Assembly: GCA_947039385.1 (NCBI GenBank)
Contig: CAMQYR010000003.1
Span: forward strand, 1-38,027
Source: an uncultured Mycoplasma sp.
GTDB taxonomy: Bacteria > Bacillota_I > Bacilli_A > Mycoplasmatales > Metamycoplasmataceae
Length of the DNA: 38,027 bases
Direction of reading: 5' to 3'
Of this stretch, positions 1 through 13,300 are shown one piece after another. The notes under the pieces were generated by a model that did no database searches, had not been told where the DNA came from, and saw only the letters and a list, made by a program, of their open reading frames with translations. The translations under genes and the position numbers were made by a program. Numbering within the stretch: the first letter of the stretch is position 1; each line of letters starts with the position of its first letter.

Positions 1-133
1 GTCACCTTCACATTATTCAAATAATGTAAGATTAAGATAAATAAAAACAAGAAAGTGTCCCAGATTTATGTCCTAGTCTAGGATTTACAAGGTCTTTTAT
101 ATATTTAAAATAATAAAGGATATAATTTTATTG

Positions 134-700
134 ATGAAAAACAAACTAATATTTAAAGATATTTCTTTAGCTGGCATATTTTTGGGTTTTGTTTGACTAC
201 TAAATATTCTTTCGTCTTTTTTTCCTATTTTTTTTGGTTACTCACTTAATATATATATTGTTTTTTTTACAATAGGATTAATAATCTTTAAAAATTATTA
301 TATTAAAATTATTTTTTTTACAATCGCTCCATTCATTTTGATTATGACTCCAAATATTTATTTTATAAATATAACGCAATTTTTTATAGAATATTGATTA
401 GGTGTTTGGTGTTTTTTTCCCTTCTTATTTGGTAAGTGTATTTTGAAAAAAAACAGAAATAGTAAAATTAGAAACATATATTTTTCAATTCTTTTTATTT
501 TATGTTGAATCTTAAAATTAATAATTCATACAATTGCAGGATTTTTCTGATGAACGAACAATGATTGAGTAAGTTCTTTATTAATAAATTTACCAATCAT
601 CATTTCTAATGTGTCGATAACTATACCTGTTTTTATTATTATTTTTAATATAACAATCAAATGTTCGGAAACATACTATTTAAACATTTGAAACAATTAA
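134..700 (+). CDS. Multi-pass membrane protein, ECF-transporter S-component-like (possibly ThiT-like)
   Basis: Open in code 4 from ATG 134 to TAA 700 with several in-frame TGA(Trp). Translation MKNKLIFKDISLAGIFLGFVWLLNILSSFFPIFFGY...HTIAGFFWWTNNDWVSSLLINLPIIISNVSITIPVFIIIF is strongly hydrophobic. Not in the ORF track because of TGA codons. Confidence 0.55.
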
Positions 701-741
701 AAATTATTATATAATTAGATAAACGCATTTTGGGAGAAAAA

Positions 742-3041
<2,300 letters not shown>

Positions 3042-3055
3042 GTTTCACAATAATT

Positions 3056-3892
3056 TTACAAAATTTTATCTTTTATAAAATTATAAATCCCTTCATCATC
3101 ATTGCTGTTAGTAATATGTGTTGCTACTTTTTTTAGTTCATTAACTCCATTACTCATTACGACAGAATATTTGACAGATTCAAACATAGGTATATCATTA
3201 TTTGCATCGCCAAAAGCTAGTGTTTTATCAAGATTTAAGGTTAATAAATTAGCTAAAAATCTTATGCCCTCTCCTTTCGAAGATTTGGAAGGAATTATAT
3301 CCAAAACATTTTCTTGAGAAGCTAACAAAATATAAAGAGGCATTTCTTGAGTAAATCATAAACATATGCTATCTATTGAATTTTTATTCATTTCAAAAGT
3401 TGGAATCAATAATTTTACTACTGTGTGTTCTGAAATTTTAAAGTTTGAATCAATTTTTTTTAATTCTCATCTATATTTTTTATTTAGAGAATTAATTCTT
3501 TTTTTTAAAAAAGTAACTCATTGATTATTTTCATCACAATTATAAAACATCTCTTTATCAGTATAAACTAAATAAGGAATTTTGTTATCCAATAAATACT
3601 TCTCTATTTTGTAAAGGGAGGAAAGATCCATTTTTTTGGAATACAAAACTTTGTTGTTTTTAGTATCAGTTATTATACTACCATTAATTGTAATTACATA
3701 CTCACTAATATCAAGTTCTTCTAATTCTTGCTTAATCATATATATTGGTCTACCTGTAGCAACAAAAATGTTTATATTTCTTTTTTTTAATTCATTTAAA
3801 ACACTTAACGTTTTAGAAGAAATAGTTTTATCTGATTTTAGTGTTGTACCATCTAAATCGATAAAAATATTTTCAATATCTAACTTATTCAT
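3056..3892 (-). CDS. Cof-type HAD-IIB family hydrolase
   Basis: ORFs 3518-3892 and 3056-3343 join in frame through TGA(Trp). Motifs IFIDLDGTTL, FVATGR, LAFGDANNDIPMFE. Confidence 0.9.
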
Positions 3893-3942
3893 TAAATAAT
3901 TATAACATTTTAAAATGTGAATATGTAAAAGACCAATTCTAA

Positions 3943-4266
3943 TTAATTTTGTGGAGATGGTATTATATGTATGTGTGTGTGAAAAATCACTTGTCCTGAT
4001 GCTTTTTCACTATTAACCATCAACCTAAATCCATCAACTTTAAGTTTTTTAATTTCTTTTAATGCTAGTTTTCTAGCAATAGAAAAGCAATATTTTAAAT
4101 CTTTTTCCTTAATGGTTTTTAAGTTTCTTGAGAAAGTTTTTGGAACAACTAAAAAATGCCCTATCTGAATTGGATTAATATCATAAAAAGCTATTACTCT
4201 TTTATTTTCAAATAAGATATTTGCAGTTATTTCTTTCTTTATTATTTTTAAAAATAAATCTTCCAT
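3943..4266 (-). CDS. hinT: HIT-family (HinT-like) protein
   Basis: 107 aa with histidine triad IFHTHIHIIP and conserved DINPIQIGHFLVVPK. Confidence 0.92.
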   Translation of the reverse strand: MEDLFLKIIKKEITANILFENKRVIAFYDINPIQIGHFLVVPKTFSRNLKTIKEKDLKYCFSIARKLALKEIKKLKVDGFRLMVNSEKASGQVIFHTHIHIIPSPQN

Positions 4267-4268
4267 AA

Positions 4269-6218
4269 TTATTTCTTAGAACTCGAACTTGCGTATGCTG
4301 GTTTTTCGCTAATATACAAAATACCCAATTCTTTTAAGATGGCATTAACTTCTTTCACATCGCCAGGAATTAATGCTATATCATTTAAAACTAACGTTTT
4401 TTTCATGTTTTTTAAAATATCAGCATCTTGCATATATAAACTAAATATTAATGTTTGCAAATTCAAATTTTCATCACCATTTGGAAGTTTAGGTGCTCAA
4501 GGGGTTCCATCTAATGAAAATTTACCAAGAGCCTTCTCCTTACCATTGATTTCAGTTGTTTGTTTTATCCCTAATATCGTATCTCATTTAAATATAGGAA
4601 GAAGTCTCATGTAATAAGAAATGCTTACTTTCCCGTCTATAATAGCATTTATACCTTCACGATTTTTTTGCCCAAACGATGTTGAAATATCATTAGAAAA
4701 AACATATTTATTTTCTAATTCAGTAGATATTTCTGCAATTTCGGGTGCTTGGTCTTGAATCCAACTAATTATTACTTGATATTTATAAGCTGGAGAGGGA
4801 TTTTGATAATTATAAAAATAAGACATATCTAATTTTATTGACTGATGGGAATCGCTAGTGTTTAATAAAGGCGTTATATTTTCAACCTTTCACTTGCTTG
4901 TGCCATCATCATAAGTATTATTTTGTGTTGTCACCGCTCCTCATTCTAAGTCATCAATAGTTATTTGTTTCGCTTTCTTACGAGTTGTGGTAGATAAATT
5001 TTTAATAGTAATTGGGGGTAAAAAAGCTTTGAGATTATTCGGAGTATTAGGGTTGTTATTAATTTTAATAAAATCTTGTGCCTTTTGTAACTGATCAAAT
5101 GAAAATAATTCACTTTTATTAGTTATTGAATTATTCGCTATTAATCCTGATTTAGTTGAATTGAATTCTCTCAATACATCCGGATTTGTGCTTAAATCGC
5201 CCTCGATTGGTGTTTCAGATAATTCTATTGAAGAATTATAACCTCAAAATTCAGGAATATTTTTATTAAAATTCTCATCATTTCCTTTAATTGCTAATGT
5301 TTCACTAAAAATAGGACCTAAATTTTTTGCTTCTCCTTGAGGAGCGTATCACAAAGAATTATAATTTTTTACACTTTTAACTAATTTATTTGTTCAATCT
5401 ATAACTTGATTTTTATTGTCAGATGCATAATTTCATTTAATTCTGGGAGTTTTTTCTACAAGATATTTTTCTAAAAAATAGGTTGGACTTGTAATGTCAA
5501 AACTATTCGCATCTCAATATTTTAAAGAATCACTATGTCCGGCAATAATTTCATTATAATCAGTACCTTTTGTAACCAAATTTGAATCAGAGTTACTGAA
5601 ATACATTTTTGAAATCATCATGTTCAACAATTCATTTTGAATTCCTGTTTGTAATGTATTATATAAAAATAAAAACTCTTTTTTGTATTTAGGGTCAGTT
5701 AAAACGGGAACGTGATATCCAAAATCAGGATTAAAATTATTAAGAACGTCTTTTCAAAGTGTACCATCATAATATCCAAGTTGTTTTTCAACTCAATCGT
5801 TTCTTTTGTCACGAAAATAATTTGGATCATTTGAGGATTTTCATGAAGTATAAAATGCGAAGGAATCATACATTTTTTTCTCGATACCAGCAAAAAAAGC
5901 GGCATTAGGTAAGCCATTAATTGTTGGCGGCAGAATTCCTTGTGGTACTTTAAGATTTTTTAAATATTCTTTAACTATTTGCTTTTCTTTTTTAAGTGTG
6001 CTAACATCACCTTTTGAAGTTCTTAAATAAAGACTAGCAAAAGCTTCTCTTGATCACTCATTTTCATATATTTGCTTTGCTTCTGGAGAAGTTAATACTT
6101 CTAATTGTGCAGCTAAAGTTTTATCTAAATTACCAATTGTTGAGCAAGATGTCATTGTGGCAGCTAATGGTAAGATTGACACAGTTGGAATTAATAAAAA
6201 TTTTTTGAAAATAGACAT
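4269..6218 (-). CDS. Surface lipoprotein, P60-like partner of HinT
   Basis: Code-4 ORF of 649 aa (fragments 4269-4466, 4584-4826, 4941-5174 in one frame). N-terminus MSIFKKFLLIPTVSILPLAATMTSCS has a signal peptide and lipobox. Ends 2 nt before hinT. The P60 label rests on gene order and topology, matching the known P80/P60/HinT locus of Mycoplasma hominis. Confidence 0.72.
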
Positions 6219-8525
6219 TTACTTTATTCCTTTGATAGAAATAATTTTTTCTAACTTGTTTATAAATTGAGCATAAATATTATAATATCCTGTTAAACTT
6301 GGCCTTTGATAATCAACATTATTCATTAATTCAAGTCGATTGTATTGGGATGGATTATGATCAAGAAAAAAATCATAGCTATTCATAGGGTTTTTAAATT
6401 CATCAACTAATCCAGGAATATTATTTAGTGCTTCCTTAATATCGGGATTAATTTGGTTATTTATATCACCAACTAACTTAGCATAAACTTTATCCCACAA
6501 ATCAGATCCGGAAGAATTTGATTTGATTATTTTGGAATTATTTAAAGTGTCAATAATATAGTCCTTATTTTCATTCATCATAATATTCAACATAATGTTT
6601 TTTGTTGCTATCTTATTGTATTGGTTAGCAACATCATATAAAACTACATTATTATCAATAGTGTTTTGAATATCACTTTTTAGCATACTTTTAGCATTTT
6701 TAGCATCCATAAATTGAGTATTATAAACTTTCATTCCTGTTGCACCAACATATAAATTTGTACCGGTTGTTAATTGATAAACCATTCATTTTTTAGAAGA
6801 AATTTTACTTTTATCAGTAGTTACGGGGGGTGTAAATCCATTATATGGATCATCATCTTTAAAGGCATTTTCCAATAAAGAACTAGTACACCTATTAAAA
6901 ATATCGTCACTTATATTATTAATCAGTTTATTTGTTTTTTGATTAATATTTGAGGGGCTATCAGTTTCTAATAAATTTACTGAGTATTCTCCACTAATAG
7001 GATTATGTGTTAAAAATGATTTTATGTGATCAACTAATTTTACAATGTTTGGATTAACATTTGGTGAACCTATTTGCAAATTCATAAATTCATTAAGAAA
7101 ATTTAAAATTGGGTTTGCCTGTTTAATTTTGAATATTCCATCATCTTGCGTTGGCGTTAATGTAGATGATATTGCCGCTACATTAAATGCTCTAGAATTA
7201 TTTTCCTTGTCTTTGATAAGAACTGCTAATGATGTTGATTTTGAGGAACCCAATTGTGAACCGGTTGTATTTGATGTTTTATCTGCAGACTCTTCTTTTT
7301 GTTCCATAGTATCAATTATTATTTTATCCTCTTCATTTCTGGTTGAATTAGTATTTGCACCTTGAAATTTAGAAATTTCATTAAAAGGAATTATTGCTTT
7401 GCCATTAGGGGCATATTTGATTGTAAATAAATTTTCTAATGTTGGTTTTTCTATTGTTCAAAGAAAATTATTATCTTCTGAGTTTATAGTGATTGGAATA
7501 GATAAGCTACTAATATTTGCAGACTTAAAATAATTATTATACATTTCAGGAAGACGATTAATAGGATTCCTTTCAGCTAAAACATAAGATTTTGTTTCAT
7601 AAACTGCTATTTTAATTTTGTTTCATGGTTCAGTGGAATCTGTTGGAGGCACAGCAATATTATCGCCTCCATTACTTAAAAAATTTTTAATTTTTGGGGG
7701 GGTGTTTTGGTCTAAATCTTCAGAAAACAACTGAGTTCCTGCATTTATTATTTGTTCTTTGCCTTTATTATCCTTATATTTAATATCTTCTTGAGCTTGA
7801 AGCTTCAAATCATGTTTTGTTCATTTATCAGTTGTAATTTCTGCGGTGTTGAACCTTGCAAATGCTGCGGTTTTAGCAATTTCTTTAGTCATAAAATCTA
7901 GTGCTTCTTGTTCATTGCTGGCTTGTCCATAAATTTCATTAGTTTTAAGTTCATTTAATCATTTTGATTCTCAAGTTTTTGGGTCAGACTCTCTCATAGC
8001 CTTTCTTGCAATATCAAGTTTTTTTTGTTGCTCTTGTTTAATTTCATTAAATTGTTTTGAAACATCAACTCCAAACGAAGTTGGACCAACTTTATCTGTT
8101 GTTCCTTTATATTTTGTTGCATCAACAAATGCTTTAAATTTTAGGAAGGCATCTCTTTCTTCATTATAAAGTTTCTCAACTATAATATTTTCAATTAATT
8201 GTTGATTCTTATCTATTTGAACGCTATTATTATCTAAATTTTCCGTAATATTTCCAACTGTATAATCAGGTAAAACCTCGGTATTATCACTGTAAGGTTT
8301 TTCTAAAACATATTGAACACCCGTTAAACCAATGGGTACACCAATTCCAGTAGCTAAAAGAGCTACAAGTGATATTCCAAAAATTCATTTCACTCTTTTA
8401 TCTTTGGGGTTAGTTTCAACTTCACCATAAGAAATTGAAGATGTTGTATTAATTCTAGTAATTTTTTGAGCAAAACTTTTTTTTTGTTTAGATTCTTTTT
8501 TAATTTTCTTTTCTTTCTTTTTCAT
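6219..8525 (-). CDS. Membrane-anchored surface protein, P80-like
   Basis: Code-4 ORF of 768 aa joining 6219-6785, 6786-7307 and 7623-7808. N-terminal basic segment and one TM (KRVKWIFGISLVALLATGIGVPIGLTGVQYVLEK), no lipobox. Strong SD AGGGGGGTG before ATG 8525. Abuts the P60-like gene. Confidence 0.7.
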
Positions 8526-8648
8526 AGAAACACCCCCCTTTTTAATTACAAGCAATGAATAAAATTAATAAAATTATAACATTTTAAACTAAATGAATGA
8601 AAAAAATAACAAAATTGATTTTTACTAATATGCTATTATAATTAAAAT

Positions 8649-9365
8649 ATGAATGAAAAAAATAAATATTATAAAACACTAAAATCTTTTACAATAATTT
8701 GTAATGAAAATAAATTATGATATTCACTTGCCAATGACACCTTGTTAAGTGCTAAAACAAATATAAATTATTTTGAAAACTCTGATATTTTAGAAGTTTT
8801 CATAACTAATGAAACTTATGTTTTTTTATCCAAAAAATTTAAAAGCAATCTTGTTGATTTTACCAATTCTAACAATTTTTATTTACCAACTCCGTTTTTT
8901 TATACAAAAGACAACTCTCAATTTATAAAATTAATTATTATTATTCCGACAAATATTACAAATGTTAAAAAATTATATAAAAATAAAATTAAAAATAATT
9001 ATTCGAACTTATTAACATTTAAAAAAGGGTACAATATCTATACTAAAACGATATTTTTTATTTTGAAAATATTTTCTTTTTGTTTAGTTCCCTTGGATAA
9101 TAAGCAAGCTTTCAACTTGCTGTATGATGAAAATTTTAGGGGTTTTTTTGCCATTAATTCTTTAAATGAAAAGCCAATAATGAATTGATTTCCAAATTTA
9201 TCATTTCAAGTAGTAGAAATTCCGTTTTTAGGATTAAAAACAAACATAATTAAGGAATGTGATAAATTTTTATTAATAAGATATGGAGAAAAATGAAATG
9301 ATGGCATTAATATTAGTAGACTTCATTTTGATTATCAATTGATTTCATTAAATAAATTCGATTAA
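8649..9365 (+). CDS. LicD-like family protein, apparently degenerate
   Basis: ORF 8742-9188 extended in code 4 to ATG 8649 and TAA 9365. LKSFTIICNENKLWYSLANDTLLSAKTNINYFENSDILEVFI resembles the LicD N-terminal block (IC...YSLxxGTLLGAxR...WDDDID); C-terminal FLLIRYGEKWNDG resembles the LicD YGxxW end. Confidence 0.48.
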
Positions 9366-9445
9366 TAAAATTAACTTGATTTTTGTTTTTTTGTAATATA
9401 TAGAATTGATTTCATTATTTTTATTTTGTCTTATAACTATTCATT

Positions 9446-10324
9446 TTATTTGTCAGAAATTACTTTTGATTTTGACAACTCAATAACTCTCGTTGAGTAT
9501 TGAGCAACATCTGGGTCATGAGAAACCATGATTATTGTTTTACCTAATTCTTGATTGATTTTTCTCAATAACTCCAATACAATTACACTTGTTTTCTTGT
9601 CTAAAGCACCAGTCGGTTCATCAGCAAAAATAATTTCACTATTTTTTGCTAAAGCTCTTAATATTGAAATTCTCTGTTGCTGACCCCCTGACATTTGAGA
9701 AGGATATTTATAAATAACTTCTGATAAATCAAAATCTTCAAACATTTTTGCAATATCATATTTTTTTGTTTTATCTTTCTGTAAATATACACCAGTTTCT
9801 ACATTATCATATCCATTTAAGTTGTTTAATAAATTGTAACTTTGAAATATAAAAGCTAGTTTTTCTCTACGAAAAGTTGTTAATTGAGTTGTAGAAAGAT
9901 ATGGTAAGTTTTTATCACAAACAATCATTTCTCCCGATGTTGGTCTATCAAGACCTGACATTAAATTTAACAAAGTTGTTTTACCAGAACCTGACTTTCC
10001 AAACAATACAACAAACTCACCTCTTTTTATTGATAAATTAATATTTGTTAAAACTTTTGAAATATTGCTTCCAGAAATATAATATTTATTTAAATTATAA
10101 ATATTAATAATATCATCATTAGAATTCTCTAAAAACTTAGAGTTGTCTTTTCTTCTTTTTCAATTATCGGCTCTTTTAACTTTTCGTTTTAATTTTTGCT
10201 CTAAAGATTTTTCTGTCGGTATTCCGTCTTTTCTTCTTTTTCAATTATCGGATCTTTTAACTTTTCATTTTAATTTTTGCTCTAAAGATTTTTTTATTTT
10301 AATTCTGTCTTTTTTATTTTTCAT
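9446..10324 (-). CDS. ABC transporter ATP-binding protein (LolD/MacB type)
   Basis: Walker A FGKSGSGKTT, signature MSGGQQQR, Walker B IIFADEPTGALD, H-loop VSHD. Code-4 extension to ATG 10324 adds a basic repeat-bearing N-terminus. Directly adjacent to the permease gene. Confidence 0.93.
10145..10318 (-). repeat. 81-nt in-frame tandem repeat, two near-identical units plus a partial third, inside the ABC ATPase gene
   Basis: gtcttttcttctttttcaattatcgg(c/a)tcttttaacttttc(g/a)ttttaatttttgctctaaagattttt at 10145 and 10226; partial copy (gtcttttttattttt) begins at 10307, same 81-nt period. Confidence 0.92.
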
Positions 10325-13300
10325 TTAATCTCCCTTCAATAAAATGATAGGTTTTATTCTATTTAAAGTAACTCAAGCCAATGTAGTAGTTATTGAAAAA
10401 ATACCTAGAACTATTAGAGAAGAAATTAATATATTTGTAAGGGTTAGTGACATTGATAATGAAATTAGAATTGATGAATTAACAGTCGCTACAAACCAAG
10501 CAATAATACCCAAAGTAATAGGCATTGAAAATAAAATTGATAATATTATTATTGGAAAATATAATGAAAAGAATAATATTATTCTTTCTTTCTTGTTATA
10601 TCCCAAAATTGAAAATATTGCTACATTTCTTTCATTTTCATTGATGATTAGTGTTGATATCATAATTAAAATAGTTATTGTCATCAATAATGAAAGCACA
10701 ATTATAATAGTACTAATTGAATTAATTGAATTTGTTGCATTTGAAATAAACCCTGACTCAATATTTTTTGATTTTATATCTGTAAAAATAGGGTTTAAAA
10801 TATTGTTACCATTATATAGTTCAGAAAATTTTCTAAGCGAATTGTTCACAACACCCACGTTGTTAACAATATTTTCCAATGGAATTGATGTTCCTAAAAA
10901 GTGTTGAGTTAACATTGCAATATCTTGATTTGTGAAATTTGGATTTATTATTCTTAGTGTGTTTGCAAATACTGAAGTATTTTTTTTATTTTTGATATTC
11001 ATTTTATAAAAAAGTTCTTTAAAAATATTTATATTTTTGTCCTGTTGCTCGGGTGTTAAATTTTCATCAGTTAAATCTATTTTATCATCAGCTGCTCAGT
11101 ATCCATTTTCTGAATACAAACCTAAAGAACCTGTTGCTTGGGTTGGAGTTTTTTCTGTTGAAAGTATTCCGTTAAATGGAATTTCTCCTTTTGGTAATTG
11201 TGACACTAAAAATTTATTATTCAAATTAATAATATCGTTGATTATGTTTTGCGATGTTGTTCATTCTTCATTAATAAACGTTTCATTTATTCCTATTATT
11301 TCGAAATCTCACAATGTTTTTGTTTTTGTTTTTAGTGATTTGTATTTTGTATTAGAACCTAATGAAACATTTAAATCATCCTTTAGAGAATTAATAAATC
11401 TATCAGTGTTATTTGTTAAATTTAACCTTAACTTGCTCCCGATATTTAGGTTATATTTATCCTTAACAACATGATTAATTATTATAGGCACTGTTTTTTT
11501 TGATACATTTCATTTAGATGTTGCTAAATCTAACAGATTGTTTTTAGAGTGGTCTAATATTTGCACTTGTTGAGAATTTTGATTATATCCAATAATCATT
11601 GGAGACACATTTATTCCATTATCTTTAGCATTTGGTTCTGTTGTTGCGTATGAATATTTCTCATTTTTTTCTTCGTTGAAAACCACACTACCAAATGTTA
11701 AAAAATAATCTTGAGTTATTGGTTCTGGTTGTGCAACTGGTTTGGGATTCATAGCGTTTTGGGATTCATATTTGGTTGTAATGATTGAATTTTTATTCTT
11801 CAGTGCTTTATTATATGCATTTACTAAAAATTCTCTATATTTATTTCTGAGGCTGATTTTGCCAGGCACTTCTTCAATTATTATTGGTTGTTTAGGCATA
11901 TATTTTCCTTCATTATCAACACCCAAATAGTAAAATTGTGATTTTTCAGGATTTTGTTTATTGCTAATGTATTTAAAATATGGTAATTTTATAGAGTGAT
12001 TTGGAATTCCATCAACTATTTTAGGCTTTCACTCACTTGAATTATCAAATCACAATCCTTGTGTTCATTCCAAATACTTGGCTGCAAGTTCTGATTTTTC
12101 AATTGCTAGTGCCTTTTGAGAATCTGGCATAGAATTAAACAATGTATTCCACACATTAACTTGAACACCACCACTATTGACAATTAAATCAAATGATGAT
12201 TTTGTGACAATGTGCTTATCATATTCAACTGGACTGCCATTAGGGTTAACTGTAATATTGTTTGGCAAAGGATTAATAACATTATTGGGACCTGGTTTAA
12301 AATAATCTGATAAATAGGTTATACCTTCATTTGGATTTCCTATTGGAACATAAAGAATATTATTTACATCTTGATTATCAAATGAGGTTATATTCCCCCC
12401 CTCTAGTGTGGGAGTTAATAAATTAATCTTGAAATTGTATTTTCTATTTTTATAAGTTTTATTTATAGCATTTCCAAACACATTAGATGATGCAAGAGAA
12501 AAACTTATTATTGAAACTGTTGTTGTTAGTGAAATAAATAGTGAAAATAATTTAATTATAGAATTTAATGAAAGTGTGAGTGTAAATTTTGATTTAATGT
12601 TTCTGTGTCTAAATTTTTTCTTAATAATCTCTGCCGATTTAGAATTATTCAATTCAAATGAACCATCCATTAATTTTGTTGGCTTTATTCTTAATAAAAA
12701 TAGTGTGGTTATAATTGTTAGTAATATTAGTCCTGCCAAAGGCATTAAAACTGTAATAACTAATGAAAATATATTAAAACTAATTGGACCTATTGGTAAT
12801 GTCCAATATATTGAAAATATGTTCATTAATGGTATTTGTAAAAAGTGCCCCACAACATACCCAAGCGTTGCACCAAATATAGACACGATTATTGCAAACA
12901 CACAAATTGAAGCCGCTATTTGAACTGATTTATATCCTTGTGCTTTTAAAATACCTAAAACTTTTGACCTTGATGAAACATATCTTTTTATCACAAATAT
13001 TGTTACTATACCAATTAATATTACTAATACTAATGATATTAATTTATTTGCATCGTTTATTGTACTTATTAAACTTTCAATAGTTTGAACCCTTAATGCT
13101 AATTCTGGTTTTAATGGGTTTGTTTCATTATATAAAAATGCCTTTTTATAAAGAGGGTTTTCTTTTGCCTTGGTTGATAAAGAATCATAATTATTTAATC
13201 CTGTTGTTGTCTCATAAATATATTTATTAATACTATTTTTGATATTTTGCGCTTTTGTTTTGGGTGGTGCAATTAATAAAAAATGTTTATCTATAACCGA

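Noticed and set aside
1-120. Inverted repeats acattatt-ca-aataatgt (10-27) and tcctag-t-ctagga (71-83), considered as a riboswitch leader for the ECF-like gene
   Set aside because: Short AT-rich hairpins with no match to a riboswitch core I know; the downstream TATAAT at 121-126 places transcription start after them.
3102-3317. 71-aa plus-strand ORF, and similar small antisense ORFs (843-1118, 3636-3899, 7045-7365, 11037-11474, 12576-12923, 13968-14204, 22424-22705, 29602-29880)
   Set aside because: All are antisense to confidently called genes and show no independent coding evidence.
5699-5917. 72-aa minus-strand ORF
   Set aside because: Different frame from the P60-like lipoprotein that covers it; no signal of its own.
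10344-10907. 187-aa plus-strand ORF in the track
   Set aside because: Antisense to the FtsX C-terminal block; the hydrophobic low-complexity translation follows from the TM codons on the other strand. No SD and no family.
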